A stretch of 24,505 bases of DNA from DASZYF01 sp035545535 (GTDB lineage Bacteria; Actinomycetota; Actinomycetes; Mycobacteriales; CAJCIY01), in assembly GCA_035545535.1 (NCBI GenBank), contig DASZYF010000223.1, positions 1 to 24,505 on the forward strand, written 5' to 3'. The notes beneath the pieces are model-generated. The model did not search any database. It was given only the letters and a program-made list of their open reading frames with translations, and was not told the origin of the DNA. A program made the translations under genes and the position numbers. Shown here one piece after another: positions 7,788 to 15,763 of the stretch. Within the stretch, counting starts at the first letter, position 1. The number at the start of each line of letters is the position of its first letter.

Positions 7788-8864
7788 GTGACGCAACGTC
7801 TGCGCGTGGGCCTCGACGTCACGCCGGTGATCAACGGCGGCTCCGGCATCGCGCGCTACGCCGCCCTGCTGCAGGAAGGCCTCGCGGCCCGACCGGACAT
7901 CGACGTGCGGCCGTACGCGATCGGGCGGCGCACGCGCCCGACCGACGTGCCGCACCGCCACCTGCCCGTGCCGCTGCGCGTCGTGCACGAGGCATGGCGA
8001 CGAGGCGTGCCGCTGCCCGTCACGCCGCTGACCGGACGGGTCGACGTCGTGCACTGCACCGACCTCGTCCCTCCGCCCACCCGCCGCGCGACGGTCGTGA
8101 CGATCCACGACGTGCTCGCGCTCACGCACCCGCAGTACTTCACCGAGCGCACGGTCCAGGTCGTCCGCGACACCGTCGCCCGCCTGCCCCGCGTCCAGCG
8201 CGTGATCACGACGTGCCACGCCACCGCCGACGCGATCTCCGAGGTGACCGGCTTCGACCGGACGCGCATCGAGGTCGTGCGCGTCGGTCACCGGGCGCCG
8301 ACGGGTGCGCCGGCGCCGTCTCCCGTCGAAGGGCCGTACGTGCTCGCCGTGGGCGTCGTGCAGCCGCGCAAGTCCTTCGACGTCCTCGTCGAGGCGATGC
8401 ACCTGCTCGGGCCGGATGCTCCACGCCTCGTCATCGCGGGACCGGTGACCGACGAGTCACGCGCGACGGTGGAGGTGATCGAGCGGCTGCGCATGGGTGA
8501 GCGTGTCTCGGTCCTCGACCGTGTCGACGACGTCGCGCTCGAAGCGCTGTACCGGAACGCGGTCGCCCTGTGCCACCCCAGCGTCGCCGAGGGGTTCGGC
8601 AGCCCGGCGCTGGAAGCGCTGGGCTACGGCACGCCGCTCGTGGCGGCCGACATCCCCTCCGTGCACGAGATGGCCGCGGGCGCAGCCCGTCTCGTCCCCC
8701 TGCGCGACGCCGCCGCCACCGCTGATGCGCTCCGGCGCGTCTGGGACGAGCCCGAGGAGACGGCCCGCCTCGTCGCCGCCGGCCGGGAGCGGGCCGCCGA
8801 CTACACGTGGGAGCGCATGGTCCCCGAGACCGTGGACGTGTACCGCCGGGCGGCCGGCGCGTGA
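7788..8864 (+). CDS. Glycosyltransferase family 4
   Basis: This 358-residue GT-B glycosyltransferase uses a nucleotide-sugar donor, most likely for glycan assembly in the cytoplasm. The N-terminal acceptor domain starts RVGLDVTPVINGGSGIARY, with the glycine-rich loop typical of GT4. TIHDVLALTHP follows. The C-terminal donor domain begins at YVLAVGVVQPRKSFDVLVEA and carries EGFGSPALEALGYGTPLVA, including the E-x7-E pair. GTG 7788 starts eight bases after the previous stop without a -10 element at the fixed distance, so it probably follows the small helical gene on one transcript. Its last four bases (GTGA) overlap the start of the next acyltransferase, suggesting coupled translation. Mannosyl transfer is common in close relatives, but the sugar cannot be assigned. 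Confidence 0.9.
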   Translation: MTQRLRVGLDVTPVINGGSGIARYAALLQEGLAARPDIDVRPYAIGRRTRPTDVPHRHLPVPLRVVHEAWRRGVPLPVTPLTGRVDVVHCTDLVPPPTRRATVVTIHDVLALTHPQYFTERTVQVVRDTVARLPRVQRVITTCHATADAISEVTGFDRTRIEVVRVGHRAPTGAPAPSPVEGPYVLAVGVVQPRKSFDVLVEAMHLLGPDAPRLVIAGPVTDESRATVEVIERLRMGERVSVLDRVDDVALEALYRNAVALCHPSVAEGFGSPALEALGYGTPLVAADIPSVHEMAAGAARLVPLRDAAATADALRRVWDEPEETARLVAAGRERAADYTWERMVPETVDVYRRAAGA

Positions 8865-10114
8865 CGGGTGGTCCCGAGCCGACCGCGGCCGACCGGCGCT
8901 CCGCGCCCCTCGACGGTGTGCGCGCTCTCGGTTCGCTCGGCGTGCTCGCCTTCCACGCGCACCTCAGCCACACGCGCGGAGGCCTGCTCGGTGTCGACGT
9001 CTTCTTCGTGCTGTCCGGCTACCTCATCACCACGCTGCTGCTGCGCGAGCTCGCCCGGCGGGGACGGGTGTCGCTCGGCCGGTTCTGGATCCGGCGCGCG
9101 GTGCGGCTGTGGCCACCGCTCGCGGTGCTCCTCCTGCTGTGCGCGTTCGATGCGAAGGGCCTCGGGACGGGCGGCACGATCGCCGGGTTCCTGCGCGACG
9201 CCGTCAACGCCGGCACCTGGTCCATGGACGTGGTGGTCTCACGCCGGCCGCAGCAACCGCCTCCGCTCGAGCACACCTGGTCGCTCGCGGTGGAGGAGCA
9301 GTTCTACCTCGTGTGGCCGCTCGTGCTGCTGACCCTCATCACGGTCCTCAAGCTGACCGACCGGCGCCGGCTGGCCCTCGTCGCAGGGCTCTTCGGCGTC
9401 GCGAGCTGGGTCCTGCTCGTCACCACCTGGGACGGCCTCGGCCCGCTGGGGAACGCCTACACGCGTCCGGACACGCGCGCCCTGCCGATCCTGTGCGGGT
9501 GCGCGCTGGCGCTGCTCGCCGACCTGGATCCCCGGGCACACCTGCCGTCATGGTGCGCGCGGCCGTGGACGGGCGTGAGCGGCCTCGTCATCGTGCTCGC
9601 GACGTACGCGTTCATCACGCACCACGCCACGTCGTTCGAGCGCATCATCGCGAGCGGGACGGTCCTCGCGACGCTCGGGTCGCTGCTGCTCATCGCGCAC
9701 TGCGTGACGGCGGAGCGCGGCGTCACGGTCGCCGTCTTCGGCTCGCGACCGCTCGCGTTCGCCGGCGTCGTGAGCTACTCCACCTACCTCGTGCAGAACC
9801 CGCTCGGCTCGGTGCTGCACCGCCACCACCGGTTCGCCGGCACCGCGCTCCGCGACGAGCTGGCGACCGCCGGCCTCTGCCTGGTGGCCGGCGTCGTGCT
9901 CTGGTGGGCGGTCGAACGACCCGTGCGGCAGCTGCTGACCAGCGAGTGGTTCGCCCGCGAGACCGACCCTGACGCCCATCGCGAAGGCCGCCGGCGGTCG
10001 GCCTACCTCGCCGCGGCCGCGGTCCCCGCGACGTTCGTGATCGTCGGCGTCATCCTCGCGATCCACTGGAACCCGCTCGCGCACGGACCTCTCACCGTCG
10101 TCGGCGGGCGCTGA
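8861..10114 (+). CDS. Membrane acyltransferase 3 family protein
   Basis: This second acyltransferase 3 paralogue has 417 residues. The conserved order is intact: LDGVRALGSLGVLAFHAH (Arg and catalytic-type His), VDVFFVLSGYLITTLLLREL, RFWIRRAVRLWPPL and HTWSLAVEEQFYLVWPLVL. About ten hydrophobic segments are visible, and a last helix near the C-terminus ends in a short tail. It lacks both an SGNH domain and the proline-rich tail of the paralogue at 5728. I chose GTG 8861 because it overlaps the stop of the preceding glycosyltransferase by four bases. The longer frame from 8807 would bury 18 residues in the upstream gene and places no conserved sequence there. The likely role is O-acylation of the glycan or its lipid-linked precursor in the membrane. 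Confidence 0.88.
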   Translation: MTGGPEPTAADRRSAPLDGVRALGSLGVLAFHAHLSHTRGGLLGVDVFFVLSGYLITTLLLRELARRGRVSLGRFWIRRAVRLWPPLAVLLLLCAFDAKGLGTGGTIAGFLRDAVNAGTWSMDVVVSRRPQQPPPLEHTWSLAVEEQFYLVWPLVLLTLITVLKLTDRRRLALVAGLFGVASWVLLVTTWDGLGPLGNAYTRPDTRALPILCGCALALLADLDPRAHLPSWCARPWTGVSGLVIVLATYAFITHHATSFERIIASGTVLATLGSLLLIAHCVTAERGVTVAVFGSRPLAFAGVVSYSTYLVQNPLGSVLHRHHRFAGTALRDELATAGLCLVAGVVLWWAVERPVRQLLTSEWFARETDPDAHREGRRRSAYLAAAAVPATFVIVGVILAIHWNPLAHGPLTVVGGR

Positions 10115-10124
10115 GCTCCGCTCC

Positions 10125-10130
10125 TAAGGT
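10125..10130 (+). promoter_or_regulatory. Leaderless -10 element (TAAGGT)
   Basis: TAAGGT, a full TANNNT match, ends six bases before GTG 10137. It is the best match to the actinobacterial leaderless promoter pattern in the window. Confidence 0.68.
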
Positions 10131-10136
10131 GAGCCC

Positions 10137-10958
10137 GTGACGTCGCTCCACCCGAAGCTGGTCGGCGCCGACCGCGCGCAGCTGCGCGCCACGTTCACGA
10201 GCGCGGATCCGTTCCCGCACATCGTCCTCGACGATGCCATCGCACCCGCGGTCCTCGACGAGCTGGTCGCCACGTTCCCCGACGATGCGTGGGAGGGCTG
10301 GGACCGCTTCACCGACAGCTACCAAGCCGGCAAGCGGTACTGCCAGGACATCGCCGCCATGCCGGCCGCGCACGCTCGCGTGATCAACGAGCTGACGCAG
10401 CCGGCGTTCCTCGACCTGCTGAGGGACATCACCGGCATCGACGGTCTGATCCCGGACCCGTACCTCGAAGGCGGCGGCCTGCACTCGAGCGGCGCGGGCG
10501 GCGTGCTCACGCCGCACACCGACTTCCACCTCTACACCCGGCTCGGGCTGCACCGCCAGCTCAACCTGCTGCTGTACCTCAACCAGGACTGGAAGCCCGG
10601 CGACGGCGGCCGCCTCGGGCTCTGGCGCAAAGGTGAGGAAGAGCCGCGCGTGCGTGTCGCACCGGAGCTCGGTCGGGTCGTCATCTTCCGCACGGCGGAC
10701 GACTCCGTGCACGGCTTCGCCGACCCGGTCGCCGAAGGGCGCGAGCGCCACAGCATCGCGCTCTACTACTACACCGCAGCCGAGAGCGAGGCCTACGCGG
10801 GCGACACCACGACGTACTGGCAGCAGCACCGCGCGACCTCGGTCGTCGCCCGCATCCGCCTGCGGATCTACCAGGCGCTCCTGCTCACCGCGCGGGGCTT
10901 CGCGATGCTCGCGCACCGCGCCAACCCCAACCTGACGCGCCGGCGCCCCCACCGATGA
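10137..10958 (+). CDS. 2-oxoglutarate/Fe(II)-dependent oxygenase (prolyl-4-hydroxylase-like)
   Basis: This 273-residue protein has the double-stranded beta-helix iron site of the 2OG-Fe(II) oxygenase superfamily. PHTDFH gives His127 and Asp129, SVHGF gives His192, and RHSIALYYYT gives Arg204 as the likely 2-oxoglutarate carboxylate ligand. LNLLLYLNQDWKPGDGGRLGLW is the typical strand-turn between them. Such enzymes hydroxylate or oxidise substrates with O2 and 2-oxoglutarate. The family is soluble, and no signal peptide is seen. The C-terminal 40 residues are basic with a hydrophobic stretch (QALLLTARGFAMLAHR), perhaps membrane-associated. Its stop overlaps the ATG of the following GT4 gene (ATGA), so the two are probably translated together, which points to a sugar or lipid-linked substrate. 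The substrate is unknown. Confidence 0.88.
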   Translation: MTSLHPKLVGADRAQLRATFTSADPFPHIVLDDAIAPAVLDELVATFPDDAWEGWDRFTDSYQAGKRYCQDIAAMPAAHARVINELTQPAFLDLLRDITGIDGLIPDPYLEGGGLHSSGAGGVLTPHTDFHLYTRLGLHRQLNLLLYLNQDWKPGDGGRLGLWRKGEEEPRVRVAPELGRVVIFRTADDSVHGFADPVAEGRERHSIALYYYTAAESEAYAGDTTTYWQQHRATSVVARIRLRIYQALLLTARGFAMLAHRANPNLTRRRPHR

Positions 10959-12010
10959 GCGGCCCCCACGTCGCGATCGACGCGCGGTGGGTCCAGGGAG
11001 CGCACGTGCACGCCGGGGTCGGACGGGCTCTGGCACAAGTGATCCCGCGCATCGCGGCCCACCCCGCGATCGGTGCGGTCACGCTGCTCACCGACGCCGC
11101 CGCGCCGGCGACCGGCATGGGCCTTCCGGAGGTGCCGCTGCGCTCACCCGTGCCCCAGCTGTCGGCCGTGTGGCTGCAGGTCGCGGCACCGCGCTGGCTC
11201 GCGCGGCACCGCGACACCGTCTTCCACTGCGACTGGTACGGCCTGCCCTACCGCCAGCCGGTCCCGATGGCGGCGACGCTGCACGACATCCTCTTCGAGC
11301 ATCGGCCCGAGTGGTACCGCCGCTCACGGCTCGCGGTGTTCCGCGCGCAGGCGCGCCACGCGGCGCGCACCGCCCGCTGCCTGATCGCACCGAGCGAGCA
11401 CGTGCGCGCGGACATCGCGCAGACGTACGACGTCGACCCGGCCCGCATCGTCGTCGCCGCGCGATCGTTCGACCCGATCTTCCGGCCCGACGCGGGCGCG
11501 CCGTGGCTCGAGCGGCCCTACGTCGTCGCGCTGGGCGGAGCGCAACGCCGCCGCCTCGACATCGCGGTGGCCGCGTGGCGCGCGAGCGGGGTCGACGCCG
11601 ACCTCGTCGTGCTGGGGCCGCCGTCGGAGCTCACCGCCGGCGACGACCCCCGGCTGCACGCCGCCGGACGGCTGTCGGACGACGACTGGGCGCGGTGCCT
11701 CGCCGGGGCCGAGGCCCTGCTGTACCCGACCGAGGAGGAGGGGTTCGGACTCCCTGCCCTGGAAGCGATGGCGTCCGGCACGCCGGTGGTGTGCGCGCGC
11801 GCCGGGTCGCTCCCCGAGGTCGTCGGTCCCGTCGCCGCGTGGGTCGAGGAAGCGACCGTGCCCGCGTTCTCGGCGGCGCTGCGCGCACTGCTCGGCGACG
11901 ACTCCCGGCGGGCGCGGCTGCGCACCGATGGCATCGCCCGCGCCGCGCAGTCGTCGTGGGAGCGCTGCGCCGACGCCTACGTGGAAGCGATCGTGCGGTC
12001 AGCTCGCTGA
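10955..12010 (+). CDS. Glycosyltransferase family 4
   Basis: This 351-residue GT-B glycosyltransferase starts VAIDARWVQGAHVHAGVGRAL, whose short N-terminal strand and glycine loop are characteristic of GT4. LHDILFEHRPEWYRR precedes the inter-domain linker. The donor domain holds EEEGFGLPALEAMASGTPVV with both glutamates of E-x7-E, then LPEVVG. ATG 10955 overlaps the stop of the oxygenase by four bases, so it is translationally coupled to it. The gene is followed by GC-rich inverted repeats and a fresh promoter, so the oxygenase and this glycosyltransferase probably form a two-gene transcript starting at 10137. Donor and acceptor cannot be assigned. Confidence 0.9.
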   Translation: MSGPHVAIDARWVQGAHVHAGVGRALAQVIPRIAAHPAIGAVTLLTDAAAPATGMGLPEVPLRSPVPQLSAVWLQVAAPRWLARHRDTVFHCDWYGLPYRQPVPMAATLHDILFEHRPEWYRRSRLAVFRAQARHAARTARCLIAPSEHVRADIAQTYDVDPARIVVAARSFDPIFRPDAGAPWLERPYVVALGGAQRRRLDIAVAAWRASGVDADLVVLGPPSELTAGDDPRLHAAGRLSDDDWARCLAGAEALLYPTEEEGFGLPALEAMASGTPVVCARAGSLPEVVGPVAAWVEEATVPAFSAALRALLGDDSRRARLRTDGIARAAQSSWERCADAYVEAIVRSAR

Positions 12011-12037
12011 CCGCCGGTCCCGGCGGCGGGCCCGCCG
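12011..12037 (+). terminator. Possible GC-rich terminator or hairpin pair
   Basis: Directly after the stop codon, CCGCCG (12011-12016) pairs with CGGCGG (12021-12026) around GTCC. A 14-base perfect palindrome occupies 12024-12037. The two structures overlap and exclude each other. There is no T-run, so termination is plausible but unproven. Confidence 0.4.
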
Positions 12038-12039
12038 AC

Positions 12040-12045
12040 TAGCAT
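12040..12045 (+). promoter_or_regulatory. Candidate -10 element (TAGCAT) of the methyltransferase gene
   Basis: TAGCAT fits TANNNT and would start transcription near 12052, giving a leader of about 40 bases before ATG 12092. It abuts the preceding palindrome. Confidence 0.5.
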
Positions 12046-12091
12046 CGCCTCGGCGTCGGGCCCGGCGCCGGCCTCTCCGGAACGGACGCGG

Positions 12092-12913
12092 ATGCCCACC
12101 GACCGCCCGACCGCCGACGTGCTCAAGCGCTGGCCGGCGCTGTACCGCGCCGGCCGCTGGGCGTGGGTGCGCTCCCGTCGGCAGCTGCCTCCCTACCGGC
12201 TCGAGGGCATCCCCGGTCCCGTGCACCGCAACGACCTGATGCTCGGTGGCACCGACCCGGACGCGATCACGCACTACCGCCGCGTCGGCGAGGAGGCGGT
12301 CGAGCTGATCGGCGAGAGCCTCGCGACGGCCGGTCGTTCGTGGGCCGACGTCGACGGGGCGCTGGACTTCGCCGCCGGCTACGGCCGCGTCACCCGGCAC
12401 CTCGTGACGAAGGTCGCGCCCGGTGACGTGACCGTGACCGACATCGACGCCGACGCCGTCCGCTTCTGCGTGCGGGCGTTCGGCGTGGTCGGCGCGGGCT
12501 CGGACCCGTCGTTCCGCCGGGGCAGCCTCCGCTCCTACGACGTCGCCTGGTCGGGTTCGCTGGCCACCCACCTGCCCGCCGAGGCGTGGCGCGCATGGCT
12601 GCACCTCATGGCGGAGGTGATCCGCCCCGGCGGCGTGCTCGTGTTCACCACCCACGACGTGGAGCGGCTCGGGCACCTCGCCGAGTACGACCCGGCCGCG
12701 CCCGCGGAGGAGGCCCGGCTGCGGGCCGAGATCGCTGCGACCGGGCACGCCTACATGCGGTACCCGCACCACAAGGGCGAGTACGGACTGGCGTTCCAGA
12801 CCCCCGAGCGCACCGCGACCGACGCGGCGGAGCACGGCTTCGCGGTGCTGTCCCACCGCACGCGGGGCTGGGACGGCCACCAGGACGTCGTCGTCTGCCA
12901 GCGCCAGGGCTGA
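12092..12913 (+). CDS. Class I SAM-dependent methyltransferase
   Basis: This 273-residue enzyme carries a Rossmann-type SAM-binding domain. The first strand and glycine loop are GALDFAAGYGRVTRHL, with L91-G98 at its core. The acidic second strand is VTVTDIDADAVRFC, and a late strand reads VIRPGGVLVFTTHD. About 85 N-terminal residues rich in Arg and Trp precede the domain and may recognise the substrate. ATG 12092 is chosen with a weak purine-rich stretch (GGAACGGA) just upstream. The gene follows a possible terminator and has its own -10 element. It ends 12 bases from fba, which is convergent. It probably methylates a sugar or glycan terminus, judged from the neighbours only. Confidence 0.83.
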   Translation: MPTDRPTADVLKRWPALYRAGRWAWVRSRRQLPPYRLEGIPGPVHRNDLMLGGTDPDAITHYRRVGEEAVELIGESLATAGRSWADVDGALDFAAGYGRVTRHLVTKVAPGDVTVTDIDADAVRFCVRAFGVVGAGSDPSFRRGSLRSYDVAWSGSLATHLPAEAWRAWLHLMAEVIRPGGVLVFTTHDVERLGHLAEYDPAAPAEEARLRAEIAATGHAYMRYPHHKGEYGLAFQTPERTATDAAEHGFAVLSHRTRGWDGHQDVVVCQRQG

Positions 12914-12925
12914 CGACCGTCCGGA

Positions 12926-13957
12926 CTAGCTGAGCGTCTTGCCGGCGGACAGCAGGTCGTTGCAGGCCTCGCCGACGCGCTCCGCCATGTTGGCCTCGGC
13001 GGCCTTGCCCCAACTGCGGGGGTCGTAGGCCTTCTTGTCGCCGACCTCGCCGTCGATCTTCAGCACGCCGTCGTACTTGCTGAACATGTGCGCGGCGACC
13101 GGGCGCGTGTACGCGTACTGCGTGTCAGTGTCGACGTTCATCTTCACGACGCCGTACGAGAGCGCCTCGCGGATCTCGTCGAGCGAGCTGCCGGAACCGC
13201 CGTGGAAGACGTAGTTGAAGGGCTTCGACCCGGCCGGCAGGCCCAGGTGCGCGGCAACGGCCTCCTGCCCCTCCTTGAGGATCTCCGGGCGGAGCTGCAC
13301 GTTGCCCGGCTTGTAGACGCCGTGCACGTTGCCGAACGTCGCGGCGACGAGGTACACGCCCTTCTCGCCGGTGCCGAGCGCGTCGATGACCTGCTTGAGG
13401 TCATCGGGGGTCGTGTAGAGCTTGTCGTTGATCTCGCCGACGACACCGTCCTCCTCGCCACCGACGACGCCGCACTCGATCTCGAGCACCATCTTCGCCT
13501 TCGCGAACTCGGGCAGGAGCTCCTGGCTGATCTTCATGTTCTCGTCGAGCGAGATCGCCGAGCCGTCGAACATGTGCGACTGGAACAGCGGGTCCTTCCC
13601 GGAGGCGACCCGCTCGAGCGAGATCGCGAGCAGCGGGCGGACGAAGCCGTCGAGCTTGTCGGCCGGGCAGTGGTCGGTGTGGAGGGCGACGTGGATCGGG
13701 TAGCGGGCCGCGACGACGTGCGCGTACTCCGCGAGCGCCTGCGCCCCCAACGCCATGTCCTTGATCTTCTGGCCCGACAGGAACTCGCCGCCGCCGGTGG
13801 AGATCTGGATGATGCCGTCGCTGTTCGCGTCAGCGAACCCTTGCAGGGTCGCGTTGAGCGTGCTGCTCGAGGTCACGTTGATGGCCGGGAAGGCATAGCC
13901 GCCGTCCTTGGCCTTCGACAGCATCTCGGCGTAGATCTCGGGCGTTGCGATGGGCAT
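12926..13957 (-). CDS. fba: Class II fructose-bisphosphate aldolase
   Basis: This zinc-dependent aldolase cleaves fructose 1,6-bisphosphate to dihydroxyacetone phosphate and glyceraldehyde 3-phosphate, or does the reverse in gluconeogenesis. At 343 residues it has the usual length. LHTDHCP gives the catalytic Asp95 and zinc ligand His96. GGEEDGV supplies the acidic ligand region. FGNVHGVYKPGNV gives His212 and FHGGSGS gives His252 for zinc and phosphate binding. NVDTDTQYA completes the active site. The sequence closely resembles the mycobacterial enzyme. ATG 13957 has a strong AAGGAGG ribosome-binding site six bases upstream and a TAGTTT -10 candidate. It is a housekeeping gene amid glycan genes, on the same strand as purA. 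Confidence 0.98.
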   Translation of the reverse strand: MPIATPEIYAEMLSKAKDGGYAFPAINVTSSSTLNATLQGFADANSDGIIQISTGGGEFLSGQKIKDMALGAQALAEYAHVVAARYPIHVALHTDHCPADKLDGFVRPLLAISLERVASGKDPLFQSHMFDGSAISLDENMKISQELLPEFAKAKMVLEIECGVVGGEEDGVVGEINDKLYTTPDDLKQVIDALGTGEKGVYLVAATFGNVHGVYKPGNVQLRPEILKEGQEAVAAHLGLPAGSKPFNYVFHGGSGSSLDEIREALSYGVVKMNVDTDTQYAYTRPVAAHMFSKYDGVLKIDGEVGDKKAYDPRSWGKAAEANMAERVGEACNDLLSAGKTLS

Positions 13958-13963
13958 CAGCGG

Positions 13964-13970
13964 CCTCCTT
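13964..13970 (-). promoter_or_regulatory. Strong Shine-Dalgarno of fba
   Basis: AAGGAGG lies six bases before ATG 13957. It is the best ribosome-binding site in the window, in keeping with high aldolase expression. Confidence 0.85.
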
Positions 13971-13981
13971 CAGGCTCGGAC

Positions 13982-13987
13982 AAACTA
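13982..13987 (-). promoter_or_regulatory. Candidate fba -10 element (TAGTTT)
   Basis: TAGTTT fits TANNNT and would start transcription near 13975, leaving a short leader that just includes the Shine-Dalgarno. The -35 region is not recognisable. Confidence 0.5.
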
Positions 13988-14009
13988 GCGCCGCTCCGGC
14001 CCCGGGACC

Positions 14010-14885
14010 TCAGCCCGAGCGCTGAGCCGTCTGCGGCGCCTTCCAGGCGGACAGGTCCCGGCCGATCAGCGTCTCGAGCTCGGCCACCTCGTCGGCGAAC
14101 ATCGCGGTCAGCCGCTCGCGACTCTCGGCGGACATCGGCGGGAAGGAGATGGGCTTGGAGTTGAGCCGGTGCAGCGAGTACGACAGCCACCGCGGCATGC
14201 GCCGCGCGTGCTTGTCCATCCACCATCGCAGGTTCACCCATCGCAGCGCGTGCAGCGCGTTGTGCACATCTCCGAGACCCTTGACCGGAAGGTCGGTCCC
14301 CACCCCGAGGAACCGGCACACGTCCGCGAAGGACCCGGTCAGGTCCGCCTTCATGTCGTCGATCAGCAGCACGTGCACCTGCTCGCGGGGGAACTCGGCG
14401 AAGAAGGACTTGAGCTGCGGCACGTAGTGGCTCTGCCAGAGGTAGATCTCGTCGTCGCGCGCGGGCTCGGGCAGCGCGACGATCTCGTCGAAGGTGCGGT
14501 CGTCGCCCTTCCACGCCACCGCGTGGCACCAGTGCGAGTACGCCCGGGCGCCCGGCTCGCGCAGCATGACGATCAGCTTCGCGTCGGGCAGCGTCGCCTT
14601 GATGCGCGCGGCGCCCTCGCGGGTGGACAGGTACGTGGGCGTCGCCTCTCCGACGCGCAGGTAGCCCTCGGAGCCCTCGAAGTGCGTGCGGTACCAAGCG
14701 AGCCCGTACTCGCCCTGCTCCCACACCCCGTCGGTGTCGAAGTAGCGGACCTCCTTGCGCCGCGCCATGAAGATCTGCGGGTGCGCCGCGAGGTAGGCGG
14801 CCAGCGACGTCGTGCCGGCCTTGGACGCGCCGATCACGAGGAAGTCAGGCAGGCGGGACGACGGAACCTTCGGTCGTCGCGCCAC
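14010..14885 (-). CDS. PAPS-dependent sulfotransferase
   Basis: This second sulfotransferase has 291 residues. The 5'-phosphosulfate loop is FLVIGASKAGTTSLAAYL, about residues 15-32, with Lys-Ala-Gly-Thr-Thr. The 3'-phosphate site is IVMLREPGARAYSHWCHA. IFMARRKEVRYFD follows the first motif, as in NodH/heparan-type sulfotransferases. The GTG at 14885 is chosen because TAGCCT ends six bases before it, the same leaderless geometry as on the plus strand. The protein is clearly divergent from the sulfotransferase at 3269, so the two likely act on different positions or sugars. It lies between fba and a methyltransferase on the same strand, ending 52 bases before fba. The acceptor is unknown. Confidence 0.88.
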   Translation of the reverse strand: MARRPKVPSSRLPDFLVIGASKAGTTSLAAYLAAHPQIFMARRKEVRYFDTDGVWEQGEYGLAWYRTHFEGSEGYLRVGEATPTYLSTREGAARIKATLPDAKLIVMLREPGARAYSHWCHAVAWKGDDRTFDEIVALPEPARDDEIYLWQSHYVPQLKSFFAEFPREQVHVLLIDDMKADLTGSFADVCRFLGVGTDLPVKGLGDVHNALHALRWVNLRWWMDKHARRMPRWLSYSLHRLNSKPISFPPMSAESRERLTAMFADEVAELETLIGRDLSAWKAPQTAQRSG

Positions 14886-14891
14886 GCGGCG

Positions 14892-14897
14892 AGGCTA
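14892..14897 (-). promoter_or_regulatory. Leaderless -10 element (TAGCCT), minus strand
   Basis: TAGCCT ends exactly six bases before the minus-strand GTG at 14885. It sits in the 19-base gap after the upstream methyltransferase gene and shows the pattern is not confined to one strand. Confidence 0.62.
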
Positions 14898-14904
14898 CCT
14901 GCGG

Positions 14905-15630
14905 TCAGTCGCCCGGGGAGCGGGCCGTCAGAACCGTGTGCCGCACACCGCCGCGCTGGGCCCGGAACGGGATCGTGAACGTCGCCTTGCGCTCCACGTC
15001 GAGGTAGCCCGCGGCGGTCAGGTACTCGGACAGAGCGGCGCGGTTCGGGATCCACCACGTCATCCAGGGCGTCATGCTGCGCAGCTTCGCCATGGGCTTG
15101 GTGGGGTAGAGGAGGTCGAGCGAGCGCGACGCCTCCTCGGCGATCATGATCGTTCCGCTGCAGACCTTGCGGACGGCCATGAGCGCGCCGATAGGGTCGC
15201 GCAGGTGGAGCAGCAGGCTGCCCACGAAGACGAAGTCGAAGGGGCCGATGCCCGCGTCAGCTATGTCGTAGACCGATACGAGCTTGCGCGTGACCTTGGA
15301 GCCCAGCACGCCGTGCACGAAGTCGAAGTTCGTGCGCTGCTTCTCCTTGTCGGCCGCGCCCGACCGACGCATCGGCTCGGGCCAGTCCTGGTCCTTCACG
15401 TCAGGGATGTCGATGCAGGTGACGTCACCGCCGCGCCGTTCGAACTCGAAGGCGAAGTAGCCGTCGAAGCTCGCGACGTCGAGGACCTTCTGGCCGGCCA
15501 GCGATGCCGGGAGTCCGTACCGGTCGAGAACCGGACGGATGTCGAACAGACCCGGGGTGACGACCCCGCCCGGGAGGTCGATGGTGTGGTACCACTGCCG
15601 CGATGCGACCTCGGCCGCCAGATCGCTCAC
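14905..15630 (-). CDS. Class I SAM-dependent methyltransferase
   Basis: This is a 241-residue methyltransferase. The N-terminal WYHTIDLPGGVVTPGLFD segment (residues 13-30) is typical of a methyltransferase group resembling the CmoB fold and often found in glycan loci. The SAM loop is VLDVASFDGYFAFEFE, about residues 49-64. The acidic strand is VTCIDIPD, and FDFVFVGSLLLHLRDP is the DxxxxxxLxHLxDP-type motif. GTG 15630 is chosen because an AGGAG ribosome-binding site lies seven bases upstream. The longer frame starting at 15885 would add an Ala/Arg/Pro-rich non-conserved extension and would overlap the divergent membrane glycosyltransferase gene. The sulfotransferase follows 19 bases downstream. 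The substrate is probably a sugar. Confidence 0.83.
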   Translation of the reverse strand: MSDLAAEVASRQWYHTIDLPGGVVTPGLFDIRPVLDRYGLPASLAGQKVLDVASFDGYFAFEFERRGGDVTCIDIPDVKDQDWPEPMRRSGAADKEKQRTNFDFVHGVLGSKVTRKLVSVYDIADAGIGPFDFVFVGSLLLHLRDPIGALMAVRKVCSGTIMIAEEASRSLDLLYPTKPMAKLRSMTPWMTWWIPNRAALSEYLTAAGYLDVERKATFTIPFRAQRGGVRHTVLTARSPGD

Positions 15631-15763
15631 GCCGTCGCTCCTAGTCCCGCCGGCCCGTCGCGGGCCGATCGCCCGGCGGAGGCTACCCGACCGACCCGCG
15701 ACCGACGGCGGTCCGCGGTCGGCTCGTGAGCACCAGGCCCGTGGTTCGGCAGCGTCGTTGTGC

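Noticed and set aside
13088..14164. 358-codon plus-strand frame over fba
   Set aside because: It is antisense to the aldolase and has no domain signature; composition is typical of a shadow frame.
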